Source: Diphasiastrum complanatum (taxonomy: Eukaryota; Streptophyta; Lycopodiopsida; Lycopodiales; Lycopodiaceae). Taken from it: a stretch of DNA of 64,000 nucleotides. Made by a program: the position numbers and the translations under genes. Where the stretch lies: positions 12,089,955 to 12,153,954 of the forward strand of contig CM055108.1 of the NCBI GenBank assembly GCA_029204225.1, in the 5' to 3' direction. This document shows, one piece after another, positions 33,766 through 46,191 of the stretch. Positions within the stretch are counted from its first letter, which is position 1, and every line of letters starts with the position of its first letter. Below the pieces are notes generated by a model that saw nothing but the letters and a program-made list of their open reading frames with translations, ran no database searches and had not been told where the DNA came from.

Positions 33766-34870
33766 ATGTCTACTACTATTCTCTTCGTGTTAATGGTGGC
33801 TCTTCCGATGGTGATCGAGGGCGGGGTGGCAGCAGCCCGACCAGCATCACCGTCATCAAGTTCTAAATCACATGAAGAAGTAGCAGCACAAGCAGCAGCA
33901 ACAGTTGCTGTGCATGGCTTAGCAGCTACTGCTAATTCCTTCAACTCCAGTATCCTGAATGTCAAAGTCCCTACTGATCGGAAGCTGAATAACAGCAATT
34001 TTGCATATGTCTATTACACAAAAACTGTCTATTACACCGACTATAAAGGTCTCTCTATCTCCCTCTCTTTCTCTGATCTCTCCACATAGCAGTCTTACTA
34101 ATGCTTGGGTTTCCCTGCTTCAAGTAATGTGGGCTGATGAATCTCACTATCACAGCCTACCAAAAGCGACCATACTAATTCTTGGGTTCCTTGCTTTTGA
34201 AATTTAGTAATGTGGGCTGTGATGATGCCTCTCACCTGACACCATCATAGCCCTCTTTCTCTAATTCTCTCTCTTTCTCTGCATAGGTTTCCATTTCTTT
34301 TGTAAATATTGCTTGCTGTCTCGTTTTCTAACTCTCTCGGCCTCCTACTTTTCTGTTTGATCGAGAAAACAAAAACAGACACCTCATGCTACGGCACAGA
34401 CCATTCAGAGTTCCCCCCAGGAAACCTCGTTGTCTCACTGGAGAAGAGTATCTTTGATCTCTCCAATGTCTGTGGCAAATGTCTTCTAGTATCGTGCCTC
34501 GACAATCCGGCTTGCAACACACAGGATCCGGGGGTTTTTGTAACGATTGTAGACAAATGCGATTCGGACAGTTGCGATGGTGGCAAATTGGCTCTTTCGT
34601 ATGAAGCTTTCAAGCAAATTGCAAATCCAGATGTAGGCATTATCGAAGTTTCTTTCGCAAGGTAGCGTCTCACACACCCGTCAACCTTTTCATTGTGAAT
34701 TTTCTGTGCTTTCTTTCTCAAGGAATTTAGAAAGAAAGTCCAATCAGATTTTCCATAGCCGATTTCATTCACTTATTCAAACTCTAGACATACATTCAAC
34801 ACTAAGCTGAGGCCGCAGCGATTGACTTGCTTCTTTATCTTGTATCTTCCACAGCGTACCTTGTCCATAA
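33766..34870 (+). CDS. Secreted EG45/PNP-like double-psi beta-barrel protein, 3 exons
   Basis: Exons 33766-34048, 34379-34661 and 34855-34870, with GT-AG borders, give 193 residues. The ATG at 33766 opens a signal peptide (MSTTILFVLMVALPMVIEGG); an upstream in-frame ATG at 33700 would weaken it. A low-complexity Ala/Ser stretch follows, then the domain from about residue 95: SCYGTD, NVCGKCLLVSC, GVFVTIVDKC and LALSYEAFKQIANPDVG, ending SVPCP. This is the RlpA-like double-psi beta-barrel of EG45-like/plant natriuretic peptides and of the expansin N-terminal half. The expansin HFD motif and C-terminal binding domain are absent, so a cell-wall-loosening enzyme is unlikely and an apoplastic signalling or defence role is more likely. 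Eight cysteines in the domain fit a secreted disulfide-bonded protein. Confidence 0.82.
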
Positions 34871-35690
34871 ATTTCATAAGTTTTCTAGTCTCATCTTGTC
34901 AGCGTGAGACTCCGACGACATGGCATACCTCGTCCCTAAACAAGCGGGCGTTTCCCCAATATGGAAATGGAAGCAAAAAGATTGGATTCCATCACAGCCG
35001 AACTTACCTCTCTCGTAGCTGCAGCTCGTGGAATAATACCAATGAGGTACATTTGCCAAGTTTGCAAGATAGAATCAAGGGATTAGCATGCTCCGCGGGA
35101 AATCTAGAGCAGAAACTTAAATCGTAGACTCTTGTCATGTCAGTAACTTAGGAGAAGCTCAGTCTCGAGCAAGCAGCAAAATGTAAGACTTTGTATCAAT
35201 CACATAATTTATGCTCAACACAGGAAGTCACCACTTTCGCATTCACAACGTTTTTAAGTTCAAAAATTCTACGTGCATGTTCAAAATGGTTGATGAGCTC
35301 GGTTCCGCTACACTGATTGTGATCAGCGGGGAGCTTTCTGCAGTTCCGCTTACCCTCATCAAACTCTACTTTACTTGTTTTGTTTTTATCAATGAACATG
35401 CCAATATAGCAAAGTAGCATTGATCTCTAAGCACTAATAAGAACATACCCATATATTGCTAATGAGTGTTGAATCCGTATGAGATGTTTTATACTCAGCC
35501 TGGAGTAAGAATTAGTTCACGAAGGATATCGCCTTTCACAACTACCTGTCCTGAGTCTTCAAACGAATACTAATAGTTGAAGATCAACACTAACTTTTAA
35601 GCTATCAGGAATGGACTCCTCATGAAATATAGGAAATTCACAATAAAAAGGAGGAAATACTAAAATTGGTTTGATTTCGTGTTATTTATG
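34871..35690. other. 3' flank of EG45-like gene, no clear gene
   Basis: Contains a 41-codon ORF at 34961-35086 (begins MEMEAKRLDSITAELTSLV) with a possible GT donor after PM, which could be a first exon of something or part of the 3' UTR. Nothing else is recognisable. Confidence 0.3.
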
Positions 35691-35707
35691 TTTTAGTTTT
35701 ATTTATA

Positions 35708-37070
35708 TTGAGGGAGATAGGAACTTGCACTACATCCAAAGAAGGTTGGGATTGTCTCAAGACTATCTATGAGGCTAAGAAAACCTCTAGGCTCCTCACT
35801 CTTACAAATCAAATTTTTCAAAGTAGTCAAAAGAGTGATGAGAGTGCATCTAATTATGTTTTGAGAGTCAAGGATATTCATAAGGAGCTTGCATGCACTG
35901 GTGATTCTATCAATCAAAGTGAGCTAGTCCAAGTCATTCTCAATGGCTTGAGAAATGAATTTGACAGCCTTGTCCAATCCTATGCCATTAAGGAGGAGCT
36001 ACCAAGCTTGGAGACTCTCCAAAGTGTGCTTATTTTTAAAGAATCAAGACAAGAGTACAAAATCTTGAGGATGGACAAGCTTTCTCTCAATCATAATGAT
36101 GGCAAAGCTTTATTTGTCAAGGACAAGCACAAAGGGAGGAGCAAGAACTAATATCAACAATCCTCAAACAAGGACAAAGCCACAGCCAAAGACAAAGATG
36201 AGGAGGAGGATGACTTCTCAAGTTCTTATATATTTAAGCTCAAGAAGAAGAAGATCAAGTGCTTTTACTGTGGCAAGAAGGGCCATTATGGCACCAATTG
36301 CTTCAAGAGAAGAATCAACCTAAGCAAGCCAACATCACCAATGAGAAGGAAGATACTATTGCAAGTGATGGAGAGGGATCTCTTATGGTCTCTAGCTTCT
36401 CATCCTCTCCTTTCAAGAAGGATGGATTATGGTATATTGATAGTGGAGCCTCTTCACATATGTGTAGCTCCAAGGACTCTTTCTCTTCTATTGCACCTTA
36501 TGATGGAGCCAAGAAATCAATATACATTGCAATGATTATGAATGTCCTATTGAAGGAATTGGGAATATTCCCTTACAGCAGCTTGCATCCTCCAAAGTTG
36601 TTTCTCTTACTAAAGTTCTTTTTGTACCTAAGCTTACAAAGAATCTTATTAGTGTTGGCCAATTGCTTGATAATGGCCTTGATGTGAAATTCAATATTGG
36701 TACTTGTACTATCAAAAAGAATGATGAGATACTTGCACTAGGATCTAGATTTGGAGGCATCTATAAACTAGATCCAAGAGAATGCGTAAATGCTAGTAAT
36801 GTTGCTCTTGTGAAAAAGCTATCCATGGAGGAGTTATGGCATAGGAGGTTGGGACATCCCAACTACAAATCCATGCTCTCTATGATCAAAGAAGCCAAAG
36901 CTATTGGCATGCCAAAGTCTTTTTCCAAGGAGATTAAGCCATGTGAGGCTTGTGCTATTGCTAAATCTTACAAAAAGCCATTTACAAGATCTTCTATCAA
37001 GATTACGCATCCTTTGGATTATCTAATCTTGGAGTTATATCAAGATCAATGCTTAGTCTTTAATAGGTAA
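35708..37070 (+). pseudogene. Copia gag-protease-pre-integrase fragment
   Basis: GAG part TSKEGWDCLKTIYEAKK and VKDIHKELACTGD, stop at 36149, then CFYCGKKGHYGTNC (zinc knuckle), WYIDSGASSHMCSS (intact protease site), ELWHRRLGHPNY and KPCEACAIAKSYKKPF. It then goes directly into the end of the element at about 37070, so integrase core, RT and RNase H are deleted. It is a different copia family from the others in the window. Confidence 0.85.
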
Positions 37071-37086
37071 CTTTTTAGGAGGAGTG

Positions 37087-37788
37087 TGAGAAATGCAAAA
37101 AAGGTTATCTATGTTAGTTGTAGGGGTCTTACACTTTTTTTTATGTCAAGCATCTCGGTGTAGGATGTTGATAGGGTCAAATTTGGCATAGAGGGCAAAT
37201 TGTCCAATTCCACATGTAATGCCACTATTGAGCCAAAGTAGTGTAGGAGATAAAACTCGAGCTAAATGGATAGTAGACAAGTGTAATGATTTTGTTCAAT
37301 GAAGTCAAGAGGTCCAATAGGATTTACAGGTGGAACAATAAATGGTCCAATAGAATCAAGATGTGAATGGATCAATGGTCCAATAAGATTAAAAGGTTGA
37401 AAATGTGTGGTCCAATCATGTGTGAGCTTGGATTAGCTTGTGGATCTACTAGTGTCATTGTACATCCCATTCTATGTAATGAAATTTGGAGATCAAGTGA
37501 GATTTTGAGTCTATGTTTTTACTAGCATTCTCTCTCTACCCGAGAGCTATTGGTTGGATTCTCTCTCTACCCAAGAGCAAGCTGATTTTGTACTTAGTTT
37601 TTATTTTGGAACACTTCCCACACATGTGTATGTACTTTGGAAGTGAGTTAATGCATGTAGTAGTGTGTTTTTGCCATTAAGTTCAAGATTGATCTTGAAT
37701 CTCAATCTAGTCTTGATCATTGTGCATCCACACATATTAGGAGATCATAATCACATGTGGTGGACACTCCACACGCGTGAAATTCACA
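37087..37788 (+). mobile_element. 3' LTR of the 35.7-kb copia
   Basis: Preceded by a purine tract (aggaggag), starts tgtgagaaatgc and ends gaaattcaca, giving a short terminal inverted repeat. About 700 bp. No 5' partner is seen, so the end is inferred from the inverted repeat. Confidence 0.6.
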
Positions 37789-37789
37789 C

Positions 37790-38645
37790 GGAGCAGCCAA
37801 AACTGCTATCAAACAATCGAAAATCTATAGGATGAGCCTTGCCATTTGTATTTGGGGTCGGCGATGGATGGTGTGAATCCATTAGTATTGCGCTCCACAT
37901 CATGGTCCACTTGGCCGGTTGTTTTTGTCATTTATAACATTCCCCCTTGACTAAGTATCAAGAAGGGGCACCTAATGCTTTCCCTTCTTATCCAAAAAAA
38001 TACAAGGCCAAAAATATGGACGTGTATATGGTTCCCTTGATAAATGAGCTAAAGATTCTATGGCAAGGAGTGTGAGTGATCGATATATCAAGATCACGCA
38101 AACAAAGAGATTTTGTGTTAAAGGGGATCTTGATGTGGACGATGCACGACTTCCTGGATATGGGGAATGTTCTGGTGAGATATTGTTGCTATTGGTTCTA
38201 TTCATGGTATTAAATCTGATGTGTATTCACAAATTTTCTTTTGATTCAAACATTACACTCACAATTAAGGCGGTTGTTTTGTCTCAATCCAGGGCTCTCA
38301 ACGAGTGGCTACAATACTCCTATAATTTGTGGAGTATTTGCAAGCATGTCACTCACAACATCTATGAAAGATGGTTTATGAGGGCCACACTCGATACCTT
38401 CCACCTGATCACCCTATGTGTGATGGGCTTGTTGATCAACATCCCCACGCCATGAAGGTACAATACATATTTGGGCCAATTAATGTCATTTATTTTTTTA
38501 GCATTTACTCTCTCTAGAGCGATCTAAAGATAATCTCAATTAAATGTGTGTATTTGTTTGTTAATATTGTAGGCAAGTGATTGGCTTCAAATTTGGAGAT
38601 CCAATCAAGATCTAGGATGACTCCCTCCTGCATGCGGTTATCAAT
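37790..38645. other. Stretch without recognised gene
   Basis: A 131-codon plus ORF at 38060-38455 (MARSVSDRYIKITQTKRF...) matches no family I know. Codon content looks non-selected and there are no repeats in the rest of the window. Confidence 0.3.
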
Positions 38646-38646
38646 T

Positions 38647-40142
38647 TGGTGAGATATCATCACCTATATATACATGATCCATCATGGTTTTGGGCAGGTA
38701 TGAGTAGCCTTAAACCTATCCCTAATGCTAATTTTGGTGGATCTTTCATCTCTACCAAGTTAGGGTTGGAATCTTGGAGCTAACACTTAGGTCTACCTGA
38801 GAACATCCTTATGAATGGAATCCTATGCTATTTGGCACGTGTGACAAGCCACATCATGACCATCTAACTATTTACAAGTCATATGACCAAAACTAGTCAA
38901 GCTAGAATTGTGAATTTTTAACACTCCTCCTCACTATCTAGCTTGGTTCAATCATTGCTGTACTAATCACTCCAAGTGATGATCTGAACTTCATAAAAGG
39001 TGTCTTTTGAAGTGGTTTAGTAAGTAGATCAGCTACACATTCATTGCTTAGAACATGCTCCAAAGCAATCTCCTTGGCTTGCACCATTTCTCTCACAAAG
39101 TGATGGCATATCTCAATGTGCTTAGATCTTGCATGGAAGATTGGGTTAGATGCAAGGTGTTGGGTTGATATATTGTCATTGTAGATGATTGGTGCCTCCT
39201 CTGAATCCATGATCTTTAGCTCCACCAATAATCTCTTGATCCAAAGTACCTCCTTTGTAGTGGTTGTCAAAGCTTTGTACTCGGCCTCGGTTGAAGATAG
39301 AGATATAGTTTCTTGCTTTTTTGAAAGCCATGAAACCACACCTTCTCCTATGAAAGTTGAATAGGCACTTGTTGATTTCCTATCCCTCTTGTCCCCTGCC
39401 AAATCTTAATCACTAAATGCATGAAGGTTAATCACATCTCCTCTATATAGAATCCCAAAATCCAATGTACCCGAGATGTATCTTAGAATCCTCTTAGTCT
39501 TTTTCCAATGGATATTTAATGGCTTTTGCATGGATTGGCTCAACCTACATACACTAAAGCTAAGATCTGGTCTAGTTATAGTGATCCACATTAAGGAGCC
39601 TATAAGTTGCCTAAACAAAGTGATGTCCATGAAGGATCTTTCATCATCTTCATTTGTCACTTTTACATCTTGCTCCAATCCTATAATCATTATAATCACA
39701 AGAACTCAAACAATTTATGAACATAGAGAGCAATTGCACCATTATGAGAGAAAAATCATGAAATGACTTGATTGATTTTGGTGAGATATCATCACCTATA
39801 TATACATGATCCATCATGATTTTGGGCAGGTATGAGTAGCCCTAAACCTATCCCTAATGCTAATTTTGGTGGATCTTTCATCTCTACCAAGTTAGGGTTG
39901 GAATCTTGGAGATCCCTCAACAATGCAAAAATTACCAAAAATAGCTCCTATTTTCTCTCTCTTGTATCTAAGCATAATTTGGACTCATTCCAAAGGTTCT
40001 AACACTTAGGTCTACTTGAGAACATCCTTATGAATGGAATCCTATGCTATTTGGCACGTGTGACAAGCCACATCATGACCATCTAACTATTTACAAGTCA
40101 TATGACCAAAATTAGTCAAGCTAGAATTGTGAATTTTTAACA
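38647..40142 (-). mobile_element. Internally deleted copia with both LTRs
   Basis: The left LTR (3' LTR) is 38647-38923 and the right LTR (5' LTR) is 39779-40142; both start tggtgagatatc and end tttttaaca. Only about 855 bp lie between them, holding the end of pol. The left LTR lacks about 87 bp present in the right one after ggaatcttggag. The flanks (caatt, gagat) do not match, so the target duplication is lost or the borders differ. Confidence 0.75.
38938..39699 (-). pseudogene. Copia RT end and RNase H
   Basis: Two frames separated by a stop near 39405: DITLFRQLIGSLMWITITRPDL and KTKRILRYISGTLDFG, then DRKSTSAYSTFIGEG, SLSSTEAEYKAL, YNDNISTQHLASNP and ADLLTKPLQ. It ends a few bases before the polypurine tract (gaggaggag read on this strand). 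Confidence 0.85.
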
Positions 40143-40389
40143 GAGATGACTTAAAAGAAATGGAAAAGATGGCCGATTTATGGCCACAAACAATGGGAAA
40201 TTTAATTGTTCTCCCAAAGGCTCCATGGATCTTCTCGAGGAGAGAAGAGACGATTGTAAAGAAGGCAATAGCCTCATTTTGATTTTGATTAGAAATGAAC
40301 TTATACAAAGTGCCAATATTTATAGTGGATTTTAGGGCCTTAGCCTCAACTACTATTGGCCAGTTTCTACCTCCCTTATTATTTGAATT

Positions 40390-40621
40390 TTGAAAATTGG
40401 GAGAACACTCTTTTATTCACTAACTTGATTAGTAGGCCCCACGACATTTCATTCTCGCAATTTGGCCTAAAGTCCCTTTTTTTACTTCTATTTAAACAAA
40501 TAACTATCTGATCATCAGGTTGGACTTACACACGTAGGGTGCCAAATCCCTCTCACTTATTAACTGCTAATAAATAAATAGCCTAATTAGGGTTGCCTCG
40601 ATATTCAAAAGTCCTCCAACA
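40390..40621 (-). mobile_element. Tat-like gypsy LTR fragment
   Basis: Matches 48125-48340 in order (tttattcactaacttga, gacatt, ttggacttacacacgtagggtgccaaatccctctcacttatt, ending cctccaac). Same orientation as the gypsy element at 47680-53058. Confidence 0.6.
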
Positions 40622-40860
40622 ATCATCCTGGGACGAAATATATCAAGATACAATATTATTTCATTTGAAAAAGAGTGCAAAACATTAAGATCTATGTCAT
40701 TAATTATAGTACAGATGAGCAACTAGCAGACATTTTTATGAAGCCACTTGTGAGAAAAAAGTTAGATTAAATATTTCATGTTTAAAGTTGCTTAATTAGG
40801 ATGCTTTATAAGTGTTTGAAAAGTAGGTATATTTTAGGGAGAATATTAGATTAAAAGTAG
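40622..40860 (+). pseudogene. Copia RNase H 3' end
   Basis: IKIQYYF, DEQLADIFMKPLVRKK and a purine tract ttagggag mark the extreme end of a copia pol. The following sequence may be LTR, but no partner is seen. Confidence 0.55.
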
Positions 40861-42600
40861 ATTTATTGTACTTGAGGTCTAGTGAGGATCAATTGTGTAT
40901 AGTGACTACTAGTCAATGGGACATGCATCCCGAGTCACGTGGGGGACGTTGCCCCCAAAAAATGAGGCCTAATTGACACAAAGGTTCTCACACTCATTTG
41001 CACATAATTTAGAATTATTGTACATATGTTCGAATGTCCAATTTCTTCTTTAGCTTAGTGGGGGTTGGAGTTTGTATGGTACTTCTCAATTCTCATGTGA
41101 GTTTATGAATATCTCTTTAGGAATGCATTTCAAAGCTCTAGCCAAGTATCAGAATCATTGTACATACCATTGAATAACATGATTTAAAAGAATAGTTTGA
41201 AAATACTCATGAATTTTCTTTCAAGGATTGATTTCACTTTTTGCTTGACACATTACTCTAATCAATTAATTTTGAGGTTTGTATCTTCTTTTTTCTTTGT
41301 AAAATTAGTGGAAAAGTTGAGTTGAGTTTATCTTGCCTTTACAAATGTGAGCATTGGCCATGACAATGGAAATTCCCCTATAAATTAGGGAGCACTTTGA
41401 AGATCTATGATTGTGTAGATCGTGAAAATCATTCAAGTGATATTGTATATCCCATTGAATAACATTATTTTAGAGAGTAGTAGGAAAAATGCTCTAGTTT
41501 CCTTTGAGGCTTGCAAATGAGTCTACTTTTGGCTTGACACATGAGCTCTAATTGATAAATGCTGAAGTTTGTTTTTTTTGTTTTTTTTTCCAAAATCACC
41601 TCGAAAACATGATTTCATTTTATAATGCCTTTACAAATTTCAATAATTTTTCTAGCTCGCCGTGTGTTCGTGTGCCAAGTATTTAGTTGTAGATATGTCA
41701 CAAAAGAAACAAGTCACAAATTGATGGGTACTCCTTTCACGCTACTAATTGAAACATAGTTTGCTCCTCTCAAATGACAAATGGTCCTTTAATATACCTA
41801 CATATTATTTTGCATTATTTTGATCCAACTCCATTCTAAAGTAGTCTTGCACCAATCCTTAATTCCCATATATAAACAAGACATATTGCCTTAAACATCA
41901 TTTCTATGACTAGAGGAAAAACTTATGGTTGCAAAAACCGTTGAGACTTATGTGAGCATATATAGCATATTCACATTTCATGGCATAAAACAAATCAGAT
42001 TTAAATAAAAATTACACATGAAACATGACACAACAAGGGAATGTGGCCTGGCTAGAGCTTTGATTTGCATTCTAAAAGAGATAGTTGTGTACAATAGTTG
42101 TGTGAATAGTGTGATACACTTGGATGTTGCAAATCACATCAATATTGATTCTAATTTAAGGCTACTAAAAAGGATTGATTCTACCATCCTCATCATCTGC
42201 ATGATGCCCTATAAAATGATCTGATTGTGCAAATATTTTTCACCCCTCAGTTTTCATGATCAATTGGTCAATCCTTATTTCATGATCAATTGATGTAGTG
42301 GAGAGCCATCCTAGCTCTTTCCTTGTCTTCTTAACACTAAGAAACCAAATTTGACTCAAATACAGTGATATTGCATGAAACAAAATGGCTAAGATCACAA
42401 AACAATGACTAGATCACATACAAATATGATTGATAAGCATTCAACTATGATTTGGGATCAAACAAGCAATCTCTTGACCAAACCAAATGTGTCCACCCAG
42501 GTCTAGGTGCCCTACCTAACCTTCTTCAAAAGCTTATAACTTTTGTTGGCTCAACCAAATGGAATGAAACTGATTGCATCAAAAACTAGATAACACTAGC
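40860..42600. other. AT-rich stretch without recognised features
   Basis: Short ORFs only. I see no repeat or gene I can support. Confidence 0.4.
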
Positions 42601-42755
42601 TTCAAAACAAGCTATGCTCTCGGCTAGAGAGATAATGTTAGTAAACACTTAGACTCAAAATCTCACTTGATCTCCAACACCATATTGCTTTTTGACAATC
42701 AAATCGCAATATACTCGTTTGTTTGCTTCTTCGACATCGTTAAAAATTGGATGAT

Positions 42756-44122
42756 CTATCCAATTCCTTTAGAATCATATTTTAGCATTGCATCTGGCTG
42801 TGCTGGTCTGAAGATTTTGTCATGTTGTTGGATAGTCACTTTGTTGTTCAATCCAAATGCTTCAATGATAACCATAAGCCTTGCGTCTGAATTGTGAAGG
42901 TCCTGCATGAAGAAAATTTTGGCATGATCAATTTCCAATATAGGAACCAATACATTTTGATTGATCATCTTTGGAAATGACAAATGATATTCTGAATGGA
43001 CATTCATTTCCAAGAATATTGAGTGAATGAGATGCTTGCAAAGAGTGATAATATCTCGTTCACTCAAAGTCTCTATGAAAAATCTTTTGTAGATTACATC
43101 ATCATGTTCGAAAATATTGATGTCTCCTTTGAACCACAAACTAGAAATTGTGATATAATGGATTTTGATTGTTTGTCCCATCTCATAGTTAGGACAATTT
43201 CCAGCTTATATAATACAATTTTCATCACATTCCGTTGTGCACTCTATACAGAATGTGAAACATTCATATAGATCAGTTGTAACCTTGTCTATTAATCCCA
43301 TTTCACAAGACGTTCTAGACAAGTCTTCTGGTTGAATGTGATGTGATAGTTCTTGTGATCTTAAGGAAGATGGGGCCCTTGAGTGATTTACCTCATTGAC
43401 AACTTCATTGCCTGAATTGGCCCTGGTACTGTTCAATTGAAGATCAATATTAAAAACAACAATATTGTCCTTATAATCCTCCGCACCGTCTTCGTTATCC
43501 TTAGCTGATTTTCTGTGTCCTTGCATTGACATTGTGCTATTGCAATTTTCTTGCTTGATTGGGAATTACATTTATGTTGTCGATTATGTAAAAACTCCAT
43601 AGCATTACAAAAACGTTGATTGGCCCTTTCTTGTGAATTCAATGGGGAATCAAGAGTCATTGATGAAGTTGGTTGATCTATTTGCTGAACAAGCTTTCCC
43701 ATTGTTGATAGTTCTTCTTCTTCTTCATGTTGCACTCGTTGTTCCAACGTTTTCCTGTCATTTTCAAGTCTAACTGGATATTCAATATGACGCTGTAATA
43801 CTTGTTTTCCCTTGTCCATGTCAATTCTCTAGACATTTTGAGAAGATGTTACATTTTGTGATGGGGATTGTAATTGGAACGATGTATATGGTTCATTACA
43901 TCTTTGATCAACTCCCGCAATTTTGTCTTGCCCACCAGCTAGGCTAGTAAACAAGTTTGTCCATTTCACCTCAACATCTTGCCAATTTTGTTTCATTTCT
44001 TGCTGATCTTGTTGATCTGAATTACTGTCATTCTGCTCCTAATACTGATAATCACAATATGATTGGTCATCACATTCAGATTGACTATCAAATTCCACCC
44101 CATAATCAGAATCAGAATCCAT
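42756..44122 (-). pseudogene. Degenerate unrecognised gene or transposon ORF
   Basis: Leftward frame from ATG 44122 (MDSDSDYGVEFDSQSE, acidic) runs about 220 codons with two TAG stops, through KWTNLFTSLAGGQDK and a Glu-rich helix (RVQHEEEEELSTMGKLVQQ). After shifts, 43532-43206 and 43181-42756 continue, the last with FFIETLSERDIITLC and AKIFFMQDLHNSDARLMVI. No family recognised. Shared strand and order suggest one former protein of about 400-450 residues. The GC-rich GA-repeat block at 44640-45180 lies upstream of it. Confidence 0.4.
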
Positions 44123-44639
44123 TTTGACAAATCAAGGGAGAATATGAGTTTGAAAATTTATAAGGAACTTTATAGAAACATTGCGAAGTTTAATTTTTGC
44201 AAGGAAATAAGCTCTTGATAGTTTCTCCATCCATTTAAAACTCAAAGTTCTATGATGAGTGAAACTGAGAATGCAAAATCTTGTAGGTCATATAAAATTG
44301 AGCACTTTTGCTTTTTACAGTATTCAATTTCAAGCTTAGACGGAGATGATATGAGGATTTGAAAATAAGCAAATAATATACAAGGAAATTTGACTGAGGG
44401 AAAAAGAAGGGGTCTTAAAAAAAATAGATTGAAAAGTAATAATTACAACATTTTGAGTGTCAAACTCGTCGTTATGATCACTTTCCGTTTTTACTGCACT
44501 AGAATCCGAGCTAGAACAAGAAAGTTATGAAAGTTTTAAGAAATTAAAGTAAACTGAAATAACAACTTAGAAAAAAGGGGGTTAAAGAAAATTAAAAATT
44601 GAATTCTACAAATTTTTGAAATTAAAAATTAACCACAAA

Positions 44640-45026
44640 TTATTTTTCAACGGGTGCTTCTATGGTGCATTCAGGTGCTTGTAGAAGATATTGGTAACCG
44701 TAAAAATGTTTGGAAAAAACCGGCAAATATTTTTTTGCGGGCACGGAGGAGAGTGAATGGGAATAGAATATTCTGAAAAATATTCTCCGGAAATATTCTG
44801 CGGAATATCTTTCAAGGAAGAGGCGCAGGAGGCTGGGGGCGCTGGAAGGCAGGGAGGGATGAGGGATGGCGCCGCAGGAGAGAGGAGAGAGAGAAAGGAA
44901 AGGGTAGGCGCGTAGGGAGCCGGAGTAGGGAAGGGGCAGGGAGTCCGCGGCAGTGAACCGTAAGAGAGTAGGCAGGCCCGGACAGAAAGCTGGGCGCAGA
45001 GAAGTGGAAACGCGTGGACGGGGGCC

Positions 45027-45070
<44 letters not shown>

Positions 45071-45240
45071 GCTAAGTTAGGGGTGGGAACAGCTAGAGAG
45101 AGAGCGAGGATATAGGAGGGGGCCTAGGTTAGGAGGCTGTAGGGAGAGGGTTAGGTTAAGCTAGGGTTTTCAGGTTCTGTTTTTTTTTTTATTTTTTAGC
45201 CTAGAACATTAGGGTTTTGATTTCTGGTCATTATATCTCT
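44640..45240 (-). promoter_or_regulatory. GC/GA-rich block with telo-box-like motifs, possible promoter or 5' UTR
   Basis: Base composition changes sharply to purine- and GC-rich, including a (GA)n run at 45028-45064. Read leftwards it has CT-rich leader-like sequence and AAACCCTA motifs (complement of tagggttt at about 45160 and 45209), which in plants mark promoters of growth genes (telo-boxes). Its use as promoter of the 44122 ORF is inference. Confidence 0.35.
45028..45064. repeat. (GA)n microsatellite
   Basis: About 18 uninterrupted GA units inside the GC-rich block. Confidence 0.95.
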
Positions 45241-46190
45241 CTTTGCACTTCTCATTTTCTTAAACCTAACGGGCACATAAGATTAGGGCTGGTTTTTTTT
45301 GGTTTTTTTAGGTTCAAATTGGTTGAACTTCAAAATGAAAAGCTGAAAAAATCTTACAAAAGAAATAAAACTTCAAAATTGAAAAAATGAAGTGCTTCTC
45401 TCACTTGAGAAAATCCACAAGAAAATTTTCAAAATTCTGGCTAGTTTGACCCATCTCCACTAATTTGATCATCACTTCCTCAATATTGATCCAAATTGCA
45501 AAAACTCAGTTTCTGTGAAAAGCTAAACAAGCTCTATCAGCCCATAGGATCAGATCAATGATTGAATGTGATTTGATAGGTCAAATTAACAATAGCACAT
45601 GGCTGAAATTTTTGAAAGAAGAAAAGTTGCAAAACTAGAGCTAGGAATCAAGATTTGTCATAACTTTTTGTATACTAATCCAAATGACCTGCCATATGGA
45701 TCGGATCAAAGCTAAGATAATGCTCTAAAATCTTATGTAAAGAAACTTTATATAAAAAGTCAAATCAAAACTGAAAAATTGAAACAAAGTGAAGTGAAAA
45801 TTGTAATCACCTATTTTGATAGCTTTTGGAAAAATTGCAATAAGTTTTGCATCTCATACCAAAATTGCTTGCAAATCAGTGCAAATGAAAGCTAAACAAA
45901 GCTCTACAAGCCTATGGAGTCAAATTAGAAATAAAAAATGAAATTGAATGTCGAAAATTGGTCTGAGCAGACCTAAAAAATTCAAAGTTAGAAATTAGCA
46001 AAAAGAAAGCTACAAAAACAATAAACTTATTAAATTTAATGAAATTCACATTGAATGATCATGAATTTAGGATCTATGTTTTGATACTAAGCAATGTCAT
46101 GTGCCAAACCTAAGCAAATAGCAATTATAATGGAAGTAAAGCTAAGAGCAAGAAAAGTACAAAGCATTCAAGATAGCATATCCATAGAAA
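45240..46190. other. AT-rich stretch without recognised features
   Basis: Short poly-A/T runs and no supported gene. Confidence 0.4.
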
Positions 46191-46191
46191 G

